Source: Culex pipiens pallens
Taxonomy: Eukaryota; Arthropoda; Insecta; Diptera; Culicidae
Length of the DNA stretch: 64,000 nt
Assembly: GCF_016801865.2 (NCBI RefSeq)
Contig: NC_068937.1
Location: 72,443,601 to 72,507,600 of the forward strand
Direction of reading: 5' to 3'
Under the pieces are notes generated by a model that was not told the origin of the DNA, made no database searches, and saw only the letters and a program-made list of their open reading frames with translations. Position numbers and translations under genes: made by a program. Within the stretch, counting starts at the first letter, position 1. The number at the start of each line of letters is the position of its first letter. Positions 34,068-46,242 of this stretch are shown in pieces.

Positions 34068-35035
34068 CTTCGACTTCTCCGAACACTTCTGCGATCGAGT
34101 TGGTTTGGGTGGCAGTACACCTTACCTCGAAAACCGTTTACATTTGCGTTGTTTACATACCGGCAGATCGGTCTAAAGACGAATCTCTCTTCGAACAGTA
34201 TCTAAGTTCATTGTCGTGGGTGGTGTCTCGCATGAAGACCAACGACAGCTTGTGTATTTTGGGTGACTTTAACCAGAGTCAGCTCCGATGGTCTCCTGCC
34301 TTAAGTGGACATTTTTTCGTTGATAGCAACAACTCCACCGTAGCCCCCCTAGCAGCTCGGTTATTGGATGAACAACACATGGCAGACCTTCTTCAAATTA
34401 ACGGTGTTACAAACGAGAACAACTCGATCCTCGACCTATGTCTCATCAGCAGCGATATGGTGGGAAGGTCCAAAATCTGCAGAGCCCCAGAACCTCTCGT
34501 CAAGGAAGTCAGATATCATCCCCCATTACACCGGTGCATCGATGATTGTCAGCCGCTTGAGTTTTCCGATGTCAATGCAAAAACCTACTACGACTACAAG
34601 AATGCTGATTTCCAACGCATAAACATCTTTTTTAACACCATTAACTGGGACGCTACCATCTCCAGCAGCGATGTGCACTCTGCAGCGTTGAAGCTATCCC
34701 ATGTGGTTCTGTACGCAGTCGACCAATTTGTTCCTAAAAAGACCCACATTCCCCCTGCCACTCCCGAATGGTCTACCCCAGCCCTCAAAAAGCTGAAATC
34801 CTCCAAGAGAGCTGCTTTGAAAAAGTTTTCCAAGTGCCCTATTAGTGTCAATCGCTTAAATTTGAATCAGATCAGCAACGACTACAGGCGGTTGAATAAG
34901 TCACTGTTCCTCGCTCACCAATCTCGTGTTCAGAACCGCCTCAAACAAAATCCTAAAGGCTTCTGGAAGGAGTCTGGTCTTCCGTCAACTATGATCCGTG
35001 ACGGGGTGGAAGTCAACAAATCAGCAACAATTTCA
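34068..35035 (+). pseudogene. non-LTR endonuclease fragment, unit 1
   Basis: Lies inside a 436-residue plus-strand frame (33845-35155) whose two ends come from dispersed repeats. The central 320 residues contain VYICVVYIPADRSKDES, the endonuclease motif ILGDFN and SILDLCLISSD, then the linker that normally precedes a reverse transcriptase (NRLKQNPKGFWKE). No reverse transcriptase follows, so it cannot be an autonomous element. Residue patterns suit a CR1/Jockey-group endonuclease. A 22-bp word, starting acacttctgcgatcg, is duplicated at its start. Confidence 0.8.
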
Positions 35036-35412
35036 AGTTTGATAGTCAAACTATACTTAAAAGCTAGTTTTGTCATTTGTTTTTGCAAAACCGAAACGAA
35101 AATGCCAAAAATATTCGTATTTACCGTTTGCCTCTTGGTAGCGTATTTGTATTAGTGTGTGGTCGATGTTTGCGGAGGTGCACGCAGAACACAGAACAGT
35201 TACAACTAGCGAAAATGCCTCACCATCTTCTGATACAAGTCGCCATATTGAAATTACCTGAATATCCATACACAGTCAACTCAATCGGATTTAAAATCGA
35301 ATCGTTTTTGACTTTTGGCTTTCAGCAAAATTGATATGAGCCAAGAAGAAATTGTTAAACAAATATATATATGATTGTGAAAAATTAGAAAGATGTATAC
35401 ATAATTATTATT

Positions 35413-35954
35413 ATTTATGTTATTTATGTTATTTATGTTGTTTATGTTATTTATGTTATTTATGTTATTTATGTTATTTATGTTATTTATGTTATTTATG
35501 TTATTTATGTTATTTATGTTATTTATGTTATTTATGTTATTTATGTTATTTATGTTATTTATGTTATTTATGTTATTTATGTTATTTATGTTATTTATGT
35601 TATTTATGTTATTTATGTTATTTATGTTATTTATGTTATTTATGTTATTTATGTTATTTATGTTATTTATGTTATTTATGTTATTTATGTTATTTATGTT
35701 ATTTATGTTATTTATGTTATTTATGTTATTTATGTTATTTATGTTATTTATGTTATTTATGTTATTTATGTTATTTATGTTATTTATGTTATTTATGTTA
35801 TTTATGTTATTTATGTTATTTATGTTATTTATGTTATTTATGTTATTTATGTTATTTATGTTATTTATGTTATTTATGTTATTTATGTTATTTATGTTAT
35901 TTATGTTATTTATGTTATTTATGTTATTTATGTTATTTATGTTATTTATGTTAT
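35413..35954. repeat. 9-bp minisatellite array 8, ~60 units
   Basis: Closes tandem unit 1. One TTGTTT variant near its left end; right border standard. Confidence 0.95.
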
Positions 35955-36331
35955 TCCCATTAGAAATGAGAACTTACGAAGAATTCGAACAACAATGCAA
36001 CGGTCGTTACCGCTCGCCTAGGGTGGATCCTCAGACCATTCACCTTCCCAAAAACCGTCCAACTCCAAGCGAAACTTACTTGAGGATACCGTGGAGATTT
36101 TCCCTTAATACTCTGAAAAAATTGGAGCATCAACACTTCCCGTCTTCCAAATCCCTTTCCTTGTCCCTGGTGCGCGGTGGAGATGGGAGCGGCCGGCAAT
36201 GGACGGCTGCCATGGTGGTGAGAATCTGGTTCAGGTGGAATTGGTTCTATTCCCAATTATCGATTCCTAGGCAACTTGGGCTTAGACAATCATCACATCA
36301 CATGGCAAAAATCCAGTCTGCAATCCGCTAA
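35955..36331 (+). repeat. array-border module, open through the array
   Basis: In this copy the stop seen elsewhere (gttagcg) reads gttaccg, so one plus-strand frame runs from the array's (MLF)n through the whole module to 36331. The same change occurs at 40591-41685 (minus strand). The long frame is a product of the repeat. Confidence 0.65.
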
Positions 36332-36492
36332 ATTCACCGTATCCTAGCGAAGCGAACCCACACCAACAACTGCGTTACGTAATAAAATAATGCTCTTTTA
36401 CGCTGCGTGGTGGTATAGCTGCCTCGTTTATTACACTGTGAAAATATCCAGGATTACTACACAAAAGTGTGTAATCCTACTTGAACCTACTG

Positions 36493-36597
36493 CCCAGTCC
36501 ACTCAATCGGAATTCTGAAACGGAATTCAGTTCGGTTGTTGCGTTTGAAACGGAATACTTAAACGATTCGAATTTAATTCCGATTGAGTTGACTGGG
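36493..36597. mobile_element. MITE beta copy
   Basis: 105 bp, complete, part of tandem unit 2. Confidence 0.75.
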
Positions 36598-36915
36598 TAG
36601 TACCACGGGTATGAATTTTCAAGTAATTTCAATATGGCGACTTGCATCAGAAGAAAGTGAGGCATTTTCGCTAGTTCTAACTGCTCTGTGTTTTGCGTGC
36701 ACGTCCGCAAACATCGACCACACACATACTAATACAAAGCGCCACAAAGAGGCAAAAGGTAATTACGAATATTTTTGGCACTTTCTTCTCGGTTTTGCAA
36801 AAACAAATAAAAAAACTAACTTTAAAGTATAGTCCGATTCAATTTTCGTTGCTGATTTGTTCGAACATCAATATGGCGACTTGTATCAGAAGAACACTTC
36901 TGCGATCGAGTTGGT

Positions 36916-37883
36916 CTTCGACTTCTCCGAACACTTCTGCGATCGAGTTGGTTTGGGTGGCAGTACACCTTACCTCGAAAACCGTTTACATTTGCGTTGT
37001 TTACATACCGGCAGATCGGTCTAAAGACGAATCTCTCTTCGAACAGTATCTAAGTTCATTGTCGTGGGTGGTGTCTCGCATGAAGACCAACGACAGCTTG
37101 TGTATTTTGGGTGACTTTAACCAGAGTCAGCTCCGATGGTCTCCTGCCTTAAGTGGACATTTTTTCGTTGATAGCAACAACTCCACCGTAGCCCCCCTAG
37201 CAGCTCGGTTATTGGATGAACAACACATGGCAGACCTTCTTCAAATTAACGGTGTTACAAACGAGAACAACTCGATCCTCGACCTATGTCTCATCAGCAG
37301 CGATATGGTGAGAAGGTCCAAAATCTGCAGAGCCCCAGAACCTCTCGTCAAGGAAGTCAGATATCATCCCCCATTACACCTGTGCATCGATGATTGTCAG
37401 CCGCTTGAGTTTTCCGATGTCAATGCAAAAACCTACTACGACTACAAGAATGCTGATTTCCAACGCATAAACATCTTTTTTAACACCATTAACTGGGACG
37501 CTACCATCTCCAGCAGCGATGTGCACTCTGCAGCGTTGAAGCTATCCCATGTGGTTCTGTACGCAGTCGACCAATTTGTTCCTAAAAAGACCCACATTCC
37601 CCCTGCCACTCCCGAATGGTCTACCCCAGCCCTCAAAAAGCTGAAATCCTCCAAGAGAGCTGCCTTGAAAAAGTTTTCCAAGTGCCCTATTAGTGTCAAT
37701 CGCTTAAATTTGAATCAGATCAGCAACGACTACAGGCGGTTGAATAAGTCACTGTTCCTCGCTCACCAATCTCGTGTTCAGAACCGCCTCAAACAAAATC
37801 CTAAAGGCTTCTGGAAGGAGTCTGGTCTTCCGTCAACTATGATCCGTGACGGGGTGGAAGTCAACAAATCAGCAACAATTTCA
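36916..37883 (+). pseudogene. non-LTR endonuclease fragment, unit 2
   Basis: Nearly identical to the unit 1 copy, with replacements such as G to R after SSDMV and R to L after HPPLH. Confidence 0.8.
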
Positions 37884-38262
37884 AGTTTGATAGTCAAACT
37901 ATACTTAAAAGCTAGTTTTGTCATTTGTTTTTGCAAAACCGAAACGAAAATGCCAAAAATATTCGTATTTACCTTTTGCCTCTTGGTAGCGTATTTGTAT
38001 TAGAGTGTGGTCGATGTTTGCGGAGGTGCACGCAGAACACAGAACAGTTACAACTAGCGAAAATGCCTCACCATCTTCTGATACAAGTCGCCATATTGAA
38101 ATTACCTGAATATCCATACACAGTCAACTCAATCGGAATTAAAATCGAATCGTTTATGACTTTTGGCTTTCAGCAAAATTGATATGAGCCAAGAAGAAAT
38201 TGTTAAACAAATATATATATGATTGTGAAAAATTAGAAAGATGTATACATAATTATTATTAT

Positions 38263-39117
38263 TTATGTTATTTATGTTATTTATGTTATTTATGTTATTT
38301 ATGTTATTATTATTATTTATGTTATTTATGTTATTTATGTTATTTATGTTATTTATGTTATTTATGTTATTTATGTTATTTATGTTATTTATGTTATTTA
38401 TGTTATTTATGTTATTTATGTTATTTATGTTATTTATGTTATTTATGTTATTTATGTTATTTATGTTATTTATGTTATTTATGTTATTTATGTTATTTAT
38501 GTTATTTATGTTATTTATGTTATTTATGTTATTTATGTTATTTATGTTATTTATGTTATTTATGTTATTTATGTTATTTATGTTATTTATGTTATTTATG
38601 TTATTTATGTTATTTATGTTATTTATGTTATTTATGTTATTTATGTTATTTATGTTATTTATGTTATTTATGTTATTTATGTTATTTATGTTATTTATGT
38701 TATTTATGTTATTTATGTTATTTATGTTATTTATGTTATTTATGTTATTTATGTTATTTATGTTATTTATGTTATTTATGTTATTTATGTTATTTATGTT
38801 ATTTATGTTATTTATGTTATTTATGTTATTTATGTTATTTATGTTATTTATGTTATTTATGTTATTTATGTTATTTATGTTATTTATGTTATTTATGTTA
38901 TTTATGTTATTTATGTTATTTATGTTATTTATGTTATTTATGTTATTTATGTTATTTATGTTATTTATGTTATTTATGTTATTTATGTTATTTATGTTAT
39001 TTATGTTATTTATGTTATTTATGTTATTTATGTTATTTATGTTATTTATGTTATTTATGTTATTTATGTTATTTATGTTATTTATGTTATTTATGTTATT
39101 TATGTTATTTATGTTAT
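38263..39117. repeat. 9-bp minisatellite array 9, ~95 units
   Basis: Closes tandem unit 2. One ATTATTATT slip near 38305. Its right border is not the module but the inverted partner of 29617-30090. Confidence 0.95.
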
Positions 39118-39124
39118 TAGTTAT

Positions 39125-39625
39125 ACGCAGGATAGCCTGCGTAGAAATGGGTCAATGAAGCTCGGCAGAGCTAACACCTTCCAAATGCCTATGCGAGTTA
39201 TTTGCATGTATAGGATGTCAAATCTAAAATACATGGAAACAACTCAATTTGTAAGAGGCGGCCGCGTGGTCCCATTTGGTTGGTTGCACACACACACACA
39301 CACATATATATATTTGTTTAACAATTTCTTCTTGGCTCATATCAATTTTGCTGAAAGCCAAAAGTCAAAAACGATTCGATTTTAATTCCGATTGAGTTGA
39401 CTGGGTATGGATATTCAGGTAATTTCAATATGGCGACTTGTATCAGAAGAAGGTGAGGCATTTTCGCTAGTTGTAACTGTTCTGTGTTCTGCGTGCACCT
39501 CCGCAAACATCGACCACACACATACTAATACAAAGCGCTACCAAAAGGCAAAAGGTAATTACAAATATTTTTGGCATTTTCGTTTCGGTTTTGCAAAAAC
39601 AAATGACAAAACTAGCTTTTAAGTA
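39125..39625 (+). repeat. inverted partner of 29604-30090
   Basis: Includes the (CA)n run near 39288-39303, the GCGGCCGCGTGGTCCC segment and a plus-strand repeat alpha copy. Confidence 0.75.
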
Positions 39626-39845
39626 TAGTTTGACTATCAAACTTGAAATTGTTGCTGATTTTAACGAAAATTTGATCAAAAAATAATATATATCGTTATT
39701 TATGTTATTTATATATATAACTCGTTCGAACCCCCCACACCCTCAACCCACATCACCAACTGCGTTACGTAATAAAATAATGCTCTTTTACGCTGTACTA
39801 CCCAGTCAACTCAATCGGAATTAAATTCGAATTGTCTTAGTATAA

Positions 39846-40062
39846 GTTTTCAAAAAGCCGTAAGAGCCATCGTGATCTCCGACATTAATATTCGTTTTTC
39901 TCCAAATTGTAATAAAATTTCATTCATTTTTAGTTTGGGTCACTTGAAAGACGTGTAGATGAACAATCTTAAGCATTTTTGAAATTGGTTTTTCGTAAGT
40001 GGGTCGGATACCGAGGCAAAAAAGGCTTTGTTTACCATTGGCTCTTACGTATTTTTGAAAAC
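39846..40062. mobile_element. MITE eta (217 bp, TIR GTTTTCAAAAA..CGTAAGAGCCA)
   Basis: Inverted ends GTTTTCAAAAAGCCGTAAGA and its complement match over about 24 bp with two mismatches. There is no coding capacity. A second copy lies at 42283-42500 and a partial right end at 44363-44393. Confidence 0.65.
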
Positions 40063-40590
40063 CAATCCGAGATATAGTATGTGCCCAAATACGTTAATAC
40101 GCCTCTCTCGTATACGATTGTTTATTTCGGCAGAAGTGGAGGCAGTTTGAAATTAACGCAAAAGTGTGTGTACACCACCAACTGCGTTACGTAATAAAAT
40201 AATGCTCTTTTACGCTGGTAAACTGAAAGCCCAACCATGGTAGTTGCTACCATATTAAAGGGTTAAATTGAGAACACGCACCGACGTATTTTTGCTAAAA
40301 ACATTCTGTGCTTGGATTGACTAATTAACGCAGTCAGTTTTACTATGTCGTGAGCGGTATAGTAATTTTAACCCTCCAATACGGAGAAAATGATAATGAT
40401 GTTGTAATTGCTGCCATGCAATTTTGTGGAAGCATGGTACATTTTACCATACCACTTTTGTGTAGTAATCCTGGATATTTTCACAGTGTAATAAACGAGG
40501 CAGCTATACCACCACGCAGCGTAAAAGAGCATTATTTTATTACGTAACGCAGTTGTTGGTGTGGGTTCGCTTCGCTAGGAGACGGTGAAT
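40063..40590. repeat. MITE mosaic without genes
   Basis: Joined pieces of at least three small repeat families (TTTCGGCAGAAGTGGAGG, the GTTACGTAATAAAA family and ACCATGGTAGTTGCTACC). They recur together at 42500-42990, 43210-43490 and, inverted, at 61500-62520. The short frame at 40350-40544 is incidental. Confidence 0.55.
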
Positions 40591-40968
40591 TTAGCGGATT
40601 GCAGACTGGATTTTTGCCATGTGATGTGATGATTGTCTAAGCCCAAGTTGCCTAGGAATCGATAATTGGGAATAGAACCAATTCCACCTGAACCAGATTC
40701 TCACCACCATGGCAGCCGTCCATTGCCGGCCGCTCCCATCTCCACCGCGCACCAGGGACAAGGAAAGGGATTTGGAAGACGGGAAGTGTTGATGCTCCAA
40801 TTTTTTCAGAGTATTAAGGGAAAATCTCCACGGTATCCTCAAGTAAGTTTCGCTTGGAGTTGGACGGTTTTTGGGAAGGTGAATGGTCTGAGGATCCACC
40901 CTAGGCGAGCGGTAACGACCGTTGCATTGTTGTTCGAATTCTTCGTAAGTTCTCATTTCTAATGGGAA
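40591..40968 (-). repeat. array-border module, full copy
   Basis: Minus-strand orientation, with the gttaccg variant that leaves the frame open into array 10. Confidence 0.7.
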
Positions 40969-41691
40969 TAACATAAATAACATAAGTAACATAAATAACA
41001 TAAATAACATAAATAACATAAATAACATAAATAACATAAATAACATAAATAACATAAATAACATAAATAACATAAATAACATAAATAACATAAATAACAT
41101 AAATAACATAAATAACATAAATAACATAAATAACATAAATAACATAAATAACATAAATAACATAAATAACATAAATAACATAAATAACATAAATAACATA
41201 AATAACATAAATAACATAAATAACATAAATAACATAAATAACATAAATAACATAAATAACATAAATAACATAAATAACATAAATAACATAAATAACATAA
41301 ATAACATAAATAACATAAATAACATAAATAACATAAATAACATAAATAACATAAATAACATAAATAACATAAATAACATAAATAACATAAATAACATAAA
41401 TAACATAAATAACATAAATAACATAAATAACATAAATAACATAAATAACATAAATAACATAAATAACATAAATAACATAAATAACATAAATAACATAAAT
41501 AACATAAATAACATAAATAACATAAATAACATAAATAACATAAATAACATAAATAACATAAATAACATAAATAACATAAATAACATAAATAACATAAATA
41601 ACATAAATAACATAAATAACATAAATAACATAAATAACATAAATAACATAAATAACATAAATAACATAAATAACATAAATAGCATAAATAA
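40969..41691. repeat. 9-bp minisatellite array 10, ~80 units
   Basis: aacataaat orientation, one variant (aacataagt) near the left end and aatagcata near the right end. A TAATAATAATTATGTATACA linker follows, as after array 2. Confidence 0.95.
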
Positions 41692-41838
41692 TAATAATTA
41701 TGTATACATCTTTCTAATTTTTCACAATCATATATATATTTGTTTAACAATTTCTTCTTGGCTCATATCAATTTTGCTGAAAGCCAAAAGTCAAAAAAGA
41801 TTCGATTTTAATTCCGATTGAGTTGACTGGGTATGGAT

Positions 41839-43560
41839 ATTCAGGTAATTTCAATATGGCGACTTGTATCAGAAGAAGGTGAGGCATTTTCGCTAGTTGT
41901 AACTGTTCTGTGTTCTGCGTGCACCTCCGCAAACATCGACCACACACATACTAATACAAAGCGCTACCAAGAGGCAAAAGGTAATTACACATATTTTTGG
42001 CATTTTCGTTTCGGTTTTGCAAAAACAAATGACAAAACTAGCTTTTAAGTATAGTTTGACTATCAAACTTGAAATTGTTGCTGATTTTAACGAAAATTTG
42101 ATCAAAAAATAATATATATCGTATATATATATATATAACTCGTTCGAACCCCCCACACCCTCAACCCACATCACCAACTGCGTTACGTAATAAAATAATG
42201 CTCTTTTACGCTGTACCATTCAGTCAACTCAATCGGAATTAAATTCGAATTGTCTTAGTATATATAGTATATATCTCGGGTGAGTTTTCAAAAAGCCGTA
42301 AGAGCCATCGTGATCTCCGACATTAATATTCGTTTTTCTCCAAATTGTAATAAAATTTCATTCATTTTTAGTTTGGGTCACTTGAAAGACGTGTAGATGA
42401 ACAATCTTAAGCATTTTTGAAATTGGTTTTTCGTAAGTGGGTCGGATACCGAGGCAAAAAAGGCTTTGTTTACCATTGGCTCTTACGTATTTTTGAAAAC
42501 CAATCCGAGATATAGTATGTGCCCAAATACGTTAATACGCCTCTCTCGTATACGGTTGTTTATTTCGGCAGAAGTGGAGGCAGTTTGAAACTAACACAAA
42601 AGTGTGTGTACACCACCAACTGCGTTACGTAATAAAATAATGCTCTTTTACGCTGGTAAACTGAAAACCCAACCATGGTAGTTGCTACCATATTAAAGGG
42701 TTAAATTGAGAACACGCACCGACGTATTTTTGCTAAAAACATTCTGTGCTTGGATTGACTAATTAACGCAGTCAGTTTTACTATGTCGTGAGCGGTATAG
42801 TCATTTTAACCCTCCAATACGGAGAAAATGATAATGATGTTGTAATTGCTACCATGCAATTTGGTGGAAGCATGGTACATTTTACCATACCACTTTTGTG
42901 TAGTAATCCTGGATATTTTCACAGTGTAATAAACGAGGCAGCTATACCACCACGCAGCGTAAAAGAGCATTATTTTATTACGTAACGCAGTTGTGGGTTC
43001 GCTTCGCTAGGAGACGGTGAATTTAGCGGATTGCAGACTGGATTTTTGCCATGTGATGTGATGATTGTCTAAGCCCAAGTTGCCTAGGAATCGATAATTG
43101 GGAATAGAACCAATTCCACCTGAACCAGATTCTCACCACCATGGCAGCCGTCCATTGCCGGCCGCTCCCATCTCCACCGCGCACCAGGGACAAGGAAAGG
43201 GATTTGGAAAAAATAAAATAATGCTCTTTTACGCTGGTAAACTGAAAACCCAACCATGGTAGTTGCTACCATATTAAAGGGTTAAATTGAGAACACGCAC
43301 CGACGTATTTTTGCTAAAAACATTCTGTGCTTGGATTGACTAATTAACGCAGTCAGTTTTACTATGTCGTGAGCGGTATAGTAATTTTAACCCTCCAATA
43401 CGGAGAAAATGATAATGATTTTGTAATTGCTACCATGCAATTTTGTGGAAGCATGGTACATTTTACCATATTTGCGTTTACTTTTACCAAAAAGCCACAG
43501 TTAATTTAATAAGCAGCATTTTTAGCAAATGTTTTTTAAAATTACCATGGTCGGGCTTTC
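41839..43560. repeat. repeat alpha and MITE mosaic, second copy
   Basis: Parallels 39413-40760: repeat alpha (41839-42060), MITE eta (42283-42500), spacer pieces and a truncated module (43023-43210). A further spacer copy (43210-43490) has been appended. No gene; the 65-residue frame at 42788 is the homologue of the one at 40350. Confidence 0.6.
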
Positions 43561-45001
43561 AGTGTGGCGCTGCGTGGTGGTAGATGCCCTGTTTATTACG
43601 CTGTGAAAATATCTATGGCTAATTTAAGGAACCAAAAGGTGGCAACAGAAATGTCCGTTCAAAAGAGGTGCTGCAAAAAAACTTATTATTTTTTGATCAA
43701 ATTTTCGAACAAATCAGCAACAAAGTTTGAGTCAAACTATACTTAAAAGTTAGTGTTGTTATTTGTTTTGCAAAACCGAAACGAAAGTGCCAAAAATATT
43801 CGTAATTACCTTTTGCCTCTTGGTGGCGCTTTGTATTAGTATGTGTGTGGTCGATGTTTGCGGATGTGCACGCAGAACACAGAACAGTTAAAACTAGCGA
43901 AAATGCCTCACTTTCTTCTGATACAAGTCGCCATATTGATGTTCGAACAAATCAGCAACGAAAATTGAATCAGACTATACTTTAAAGTTAGTTTTTTTAT
44001 TTGTTTTTGCAATACCGAAAAGAAAGTGCCAAAAATATTCGTAATTACCTTTTGCCTCTTTGTGGCGCTTTGTATTAGTATGTGTGTGGTCGATGTTTGC
44101 GGACGTGCACGCAAAACACAGAGCAGTTAGAACTAGCGAAAATGCCTCACTTTCTTCTGATGCAAGTCGCCATATTGAAATTACTTGAAAATTCATACCC
44201 GTGGTACTACCCAGTCAACTCAATCGGAATTAAAATCGAATCGTTTAAGTATTCCGTTTCAAACGCAACAACCGAACTGAATTCTGTTTTAGAATCCGAT
44301 TGAGTAACGTAACGCAGTTGGTGGTGTGGGTTGAGGAGGTGGGAGGCAAAAAAGGCTTTGTTTACTATTGGCTCTTACGTATTTTTGAATACTAATCCGA
44401 AATATAGTATGTGCCCAAATACGTCAATACGCCTCTCTCGTATACGGTTGTAAATTTCGGCAGAAGTGGAGGCAGTTTGAAACTAACACAAAAGTGTGTG
44501 TACACCACCAACTGCGTTACGTAATAAAATAATGCTCTTTTACGCTGGTGGCGCTGCGTGGTGGTAGCTGCCCTGTTTATTACACTGTGAAAATATCTAT
44601 GGCTAATCTAAGGAACCAAAAGGTGGCAACAGAAATGTCCGTTCAAAAGAGGTGCTGCAAAAAAACGTATTCTTTTTTGATCAAATTTTCGAACAAATCA
44701 GCAACAATTACAGGTTTGATAATCAAACTATACTTAAAAGTTAGTTTTGTTATTTGTTTTTGCAAAACCGAAACGAAAGTGCCAAAAATATTCGTAATTA
44801 CCTTTTGCCTCTTGGTGGCGCTTTGTATTAATATGTGTGTGGTCGATGTTTGCGGATGTGCACGCAGAACACAGAACAGTTAAAACTAGCGAAAATGCCT
44901 CACTTTCTTCTGATACAAGTTGCCGCATTCTTTTATTACGTAACGCAGTTGGTGGTGGTCGCCATATTGAAATTACTTGAATATTCATACCCGTGGTACT
45001 A
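43561..45001. repeat. mosaic of repeat alpha and CTGCGTGGTGGTA / GGTTCCTT family pieces
   Basis: Three minus-strand copies of repeat alpha (43735, 43975, 44734) alternate with a family containing ATGTCCGTTCAAAAGAGG and GTGAAAATATCTATGGCTAA. A partial MITE beta lies at about 44208-44300. No coding sequence supported. Confidence 0.55.
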
Positions 45002-45106
45002 CCCAGTCAACTCAATCGGAATTAAATTCGAATCGTTTAAGTATTCCGTTTCAAACGCAACAACCGAACTGAATTCCGTTTCAGAATTCCGATTGAGTTG
45101 ACTGGG
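45002..45106. mobile_element. MITE beta copy
   Basis: 105 bp, complete. Confidence 0.75.
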
Positions 45107-45147
45107 CAGTAGGTTCAAGTAGGATTACACACTTTTGTGTAATCATA

Positions 45148-45404
45148 TGGTACGTTCGTTTGAAATGCCGGTGTGGCACTGAGTGCCGCACTCGTCGGTG
45201 CCAGTTTTGGTTCAATCGAACGTCATTTGTCAGTGCGCGTGGAACTCGAATGAAACTGAAAAAATATTGAGTGCGGCACTAGAGTTTCAGTTCCAACATG
45301 GCGGCGAAACTCGTGCGGAACTAGCGCGAGTTTCTTCAAAGAAACACTTTGACAGCTCTGAGTGCGGCACTCAGTGTGAAACTAGCCATCAAACGAACGT
45401 ACCA
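45148..45404. mobile_element. MITE delta (257 bp, TIR TGGTACGTTCGTTTGA, 3-bp ATA duplication)
   Basis: Perfect 16-bp inverted ends TGGTACGTTCGTTTGA / TCAAACGAACGTACCA. ATA flanks both sides (45145-45147 and 45405-45407). A related unoccupied sequence at about 56433 (gtaatcatagttgaac) confirms the insertion. A GAGTGCGGCACT word recurs several times inside in both orientations. A 3-bp duplication fits several superfamilies, such as PIF/Harbinger, but the class is not determined. Confidence 0.75.
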
Positions 45405-45407
45405 ATA

Positions 45408-45935
45408 GTTGAACTAAAAAAAGTTTAAAGCTGTTACTCGGTGAAGCAATAACGTTGCCCAGGCACGAAATATTTTAGCAGAGCTGGTTCTGTAAGAATC
45501 CTGCTAGAATGTCGCTACATTTCTGTTAGAATTCTATAAGAAAATGGAAACTCCCAGTCACGATGTTCTAGCAGGATTCTAACAGAGTTCTTACAGAGCT
45601 GGATATTCTTACAGCATTCTAGAAGAAATGTTCCACCGTTCTAGCAGGATTCTGACAGAACCAGCTCTGCTAGAATATTTCGTGACTGGGCTGTGTTAGA
45701 ACTCGGCTAGAAACCAACCAACGAATGCCTGCTCATTAAGGTACACTTCTTTTATTACGTTACGCTAAAATTTGTATTTAAATCCAAATTTTAGCGTTAC
45801 GTAATAAAAGAAGTGTTGGTTGGTTTCCAGCCGAGTTCTAACACAGTTTACATTTTCTTATAGAATTCTAACAGAAATGTAGCGACATTCTGGCAGGATT
45901 CTTACAAAACCAGCTCTGCTAAAATATTTCGTGCC
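45408..45935. mobile_element. foldback element with GTTACGTAATAAAAGAAG arms
   Basis: The outer sequence CAGGCACGAAATATTTTAGC, with TTCTGTAAGAATCCTGC, recurs inverted at the right end. In the middle, ACTTCTTTTATTACG...CGTAATAAAAGAAGT forms a tight hairpin near 45748-45815. A second pair of TCTAGCAGGATTCT copies inside suggests an element inserted in its own kind. Related ends lie at 56440-56720, 57320-57600 and 63510-63800. No ORF. Confidence 0.6.
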
Positions 45936-46071
45936 TGCACTCAAAATCAGAATAACCCTTAAAAGGGTTTTTATCCTTTTTTCAAGTTTACCCGTCTTCA
46001 CTCTTTTGAAAGGGTACGAGGGCGAAACCCTTCAAAAGGGTACTGGCCCAGTACCCTTTAAAAGGATACTG

Positions 46072-46242
46072 CCCAGTCAAATCAATCCGAATTCTGAAAC
46101 GGAATATAATTAGAATCGTATACAAATTCCGTTTCAAACGCAACAACCGGTTCGAACACGGAACCGGTTGTTGCGTTTGAAATGGAATTTGTATACGATT
46201 CTAATTAGATTCCGTTTCAGAATTCGGATTGATTTGACTGGG
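46072..46242. mobile_element. MITE gamma: 171-bp near-perfect hairpin
   Basis: CCCAGTCAAATCAATCCGAA to its inverse, with almost the whole element self-complementary around ACCGGTTCGAACACGGAACC. The terminal CCCAGTC and the internal CGTTTCAAACGCAACAACCG are shared with MITE beta, so the two families are related. Other copies: 50303-50473 and 57678-57848. Confidence 0.8.

Larger units (their letters stand above)
33108..39117 (+). repeat. two tandem composite units (2848-bp period)
   Basis: Each unit runs module, MITE spacer, MITE beta, dispersed repeat alpha, endonuclease fragment, inverted repeat alpha, linker, 9-bp array. Corresponding points differ by 2848 bp (33763 and 36611; 33845 and 36693), with array length the main difference between units (about 540 versus 855 bp). 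Few substitutions separate them. A third, partial unit lies at 23483-25152. Tandem duplication by unequal exchange is likely. Confidence 0.8.

Noticed and set aside
33845..35155. A single 436-residue protein gene
   Set aside because: Only the middle is endonuclease; both ends are dispersed-repeat sequence, so the frame is a chimera of repeats.
43561..45001. Frames beginning MALRGG..CPVYY as a conserved small protein
   Set aside because: They occur in a dispersed repeat on both strands with varying ends and overlap MITE-family sequence.
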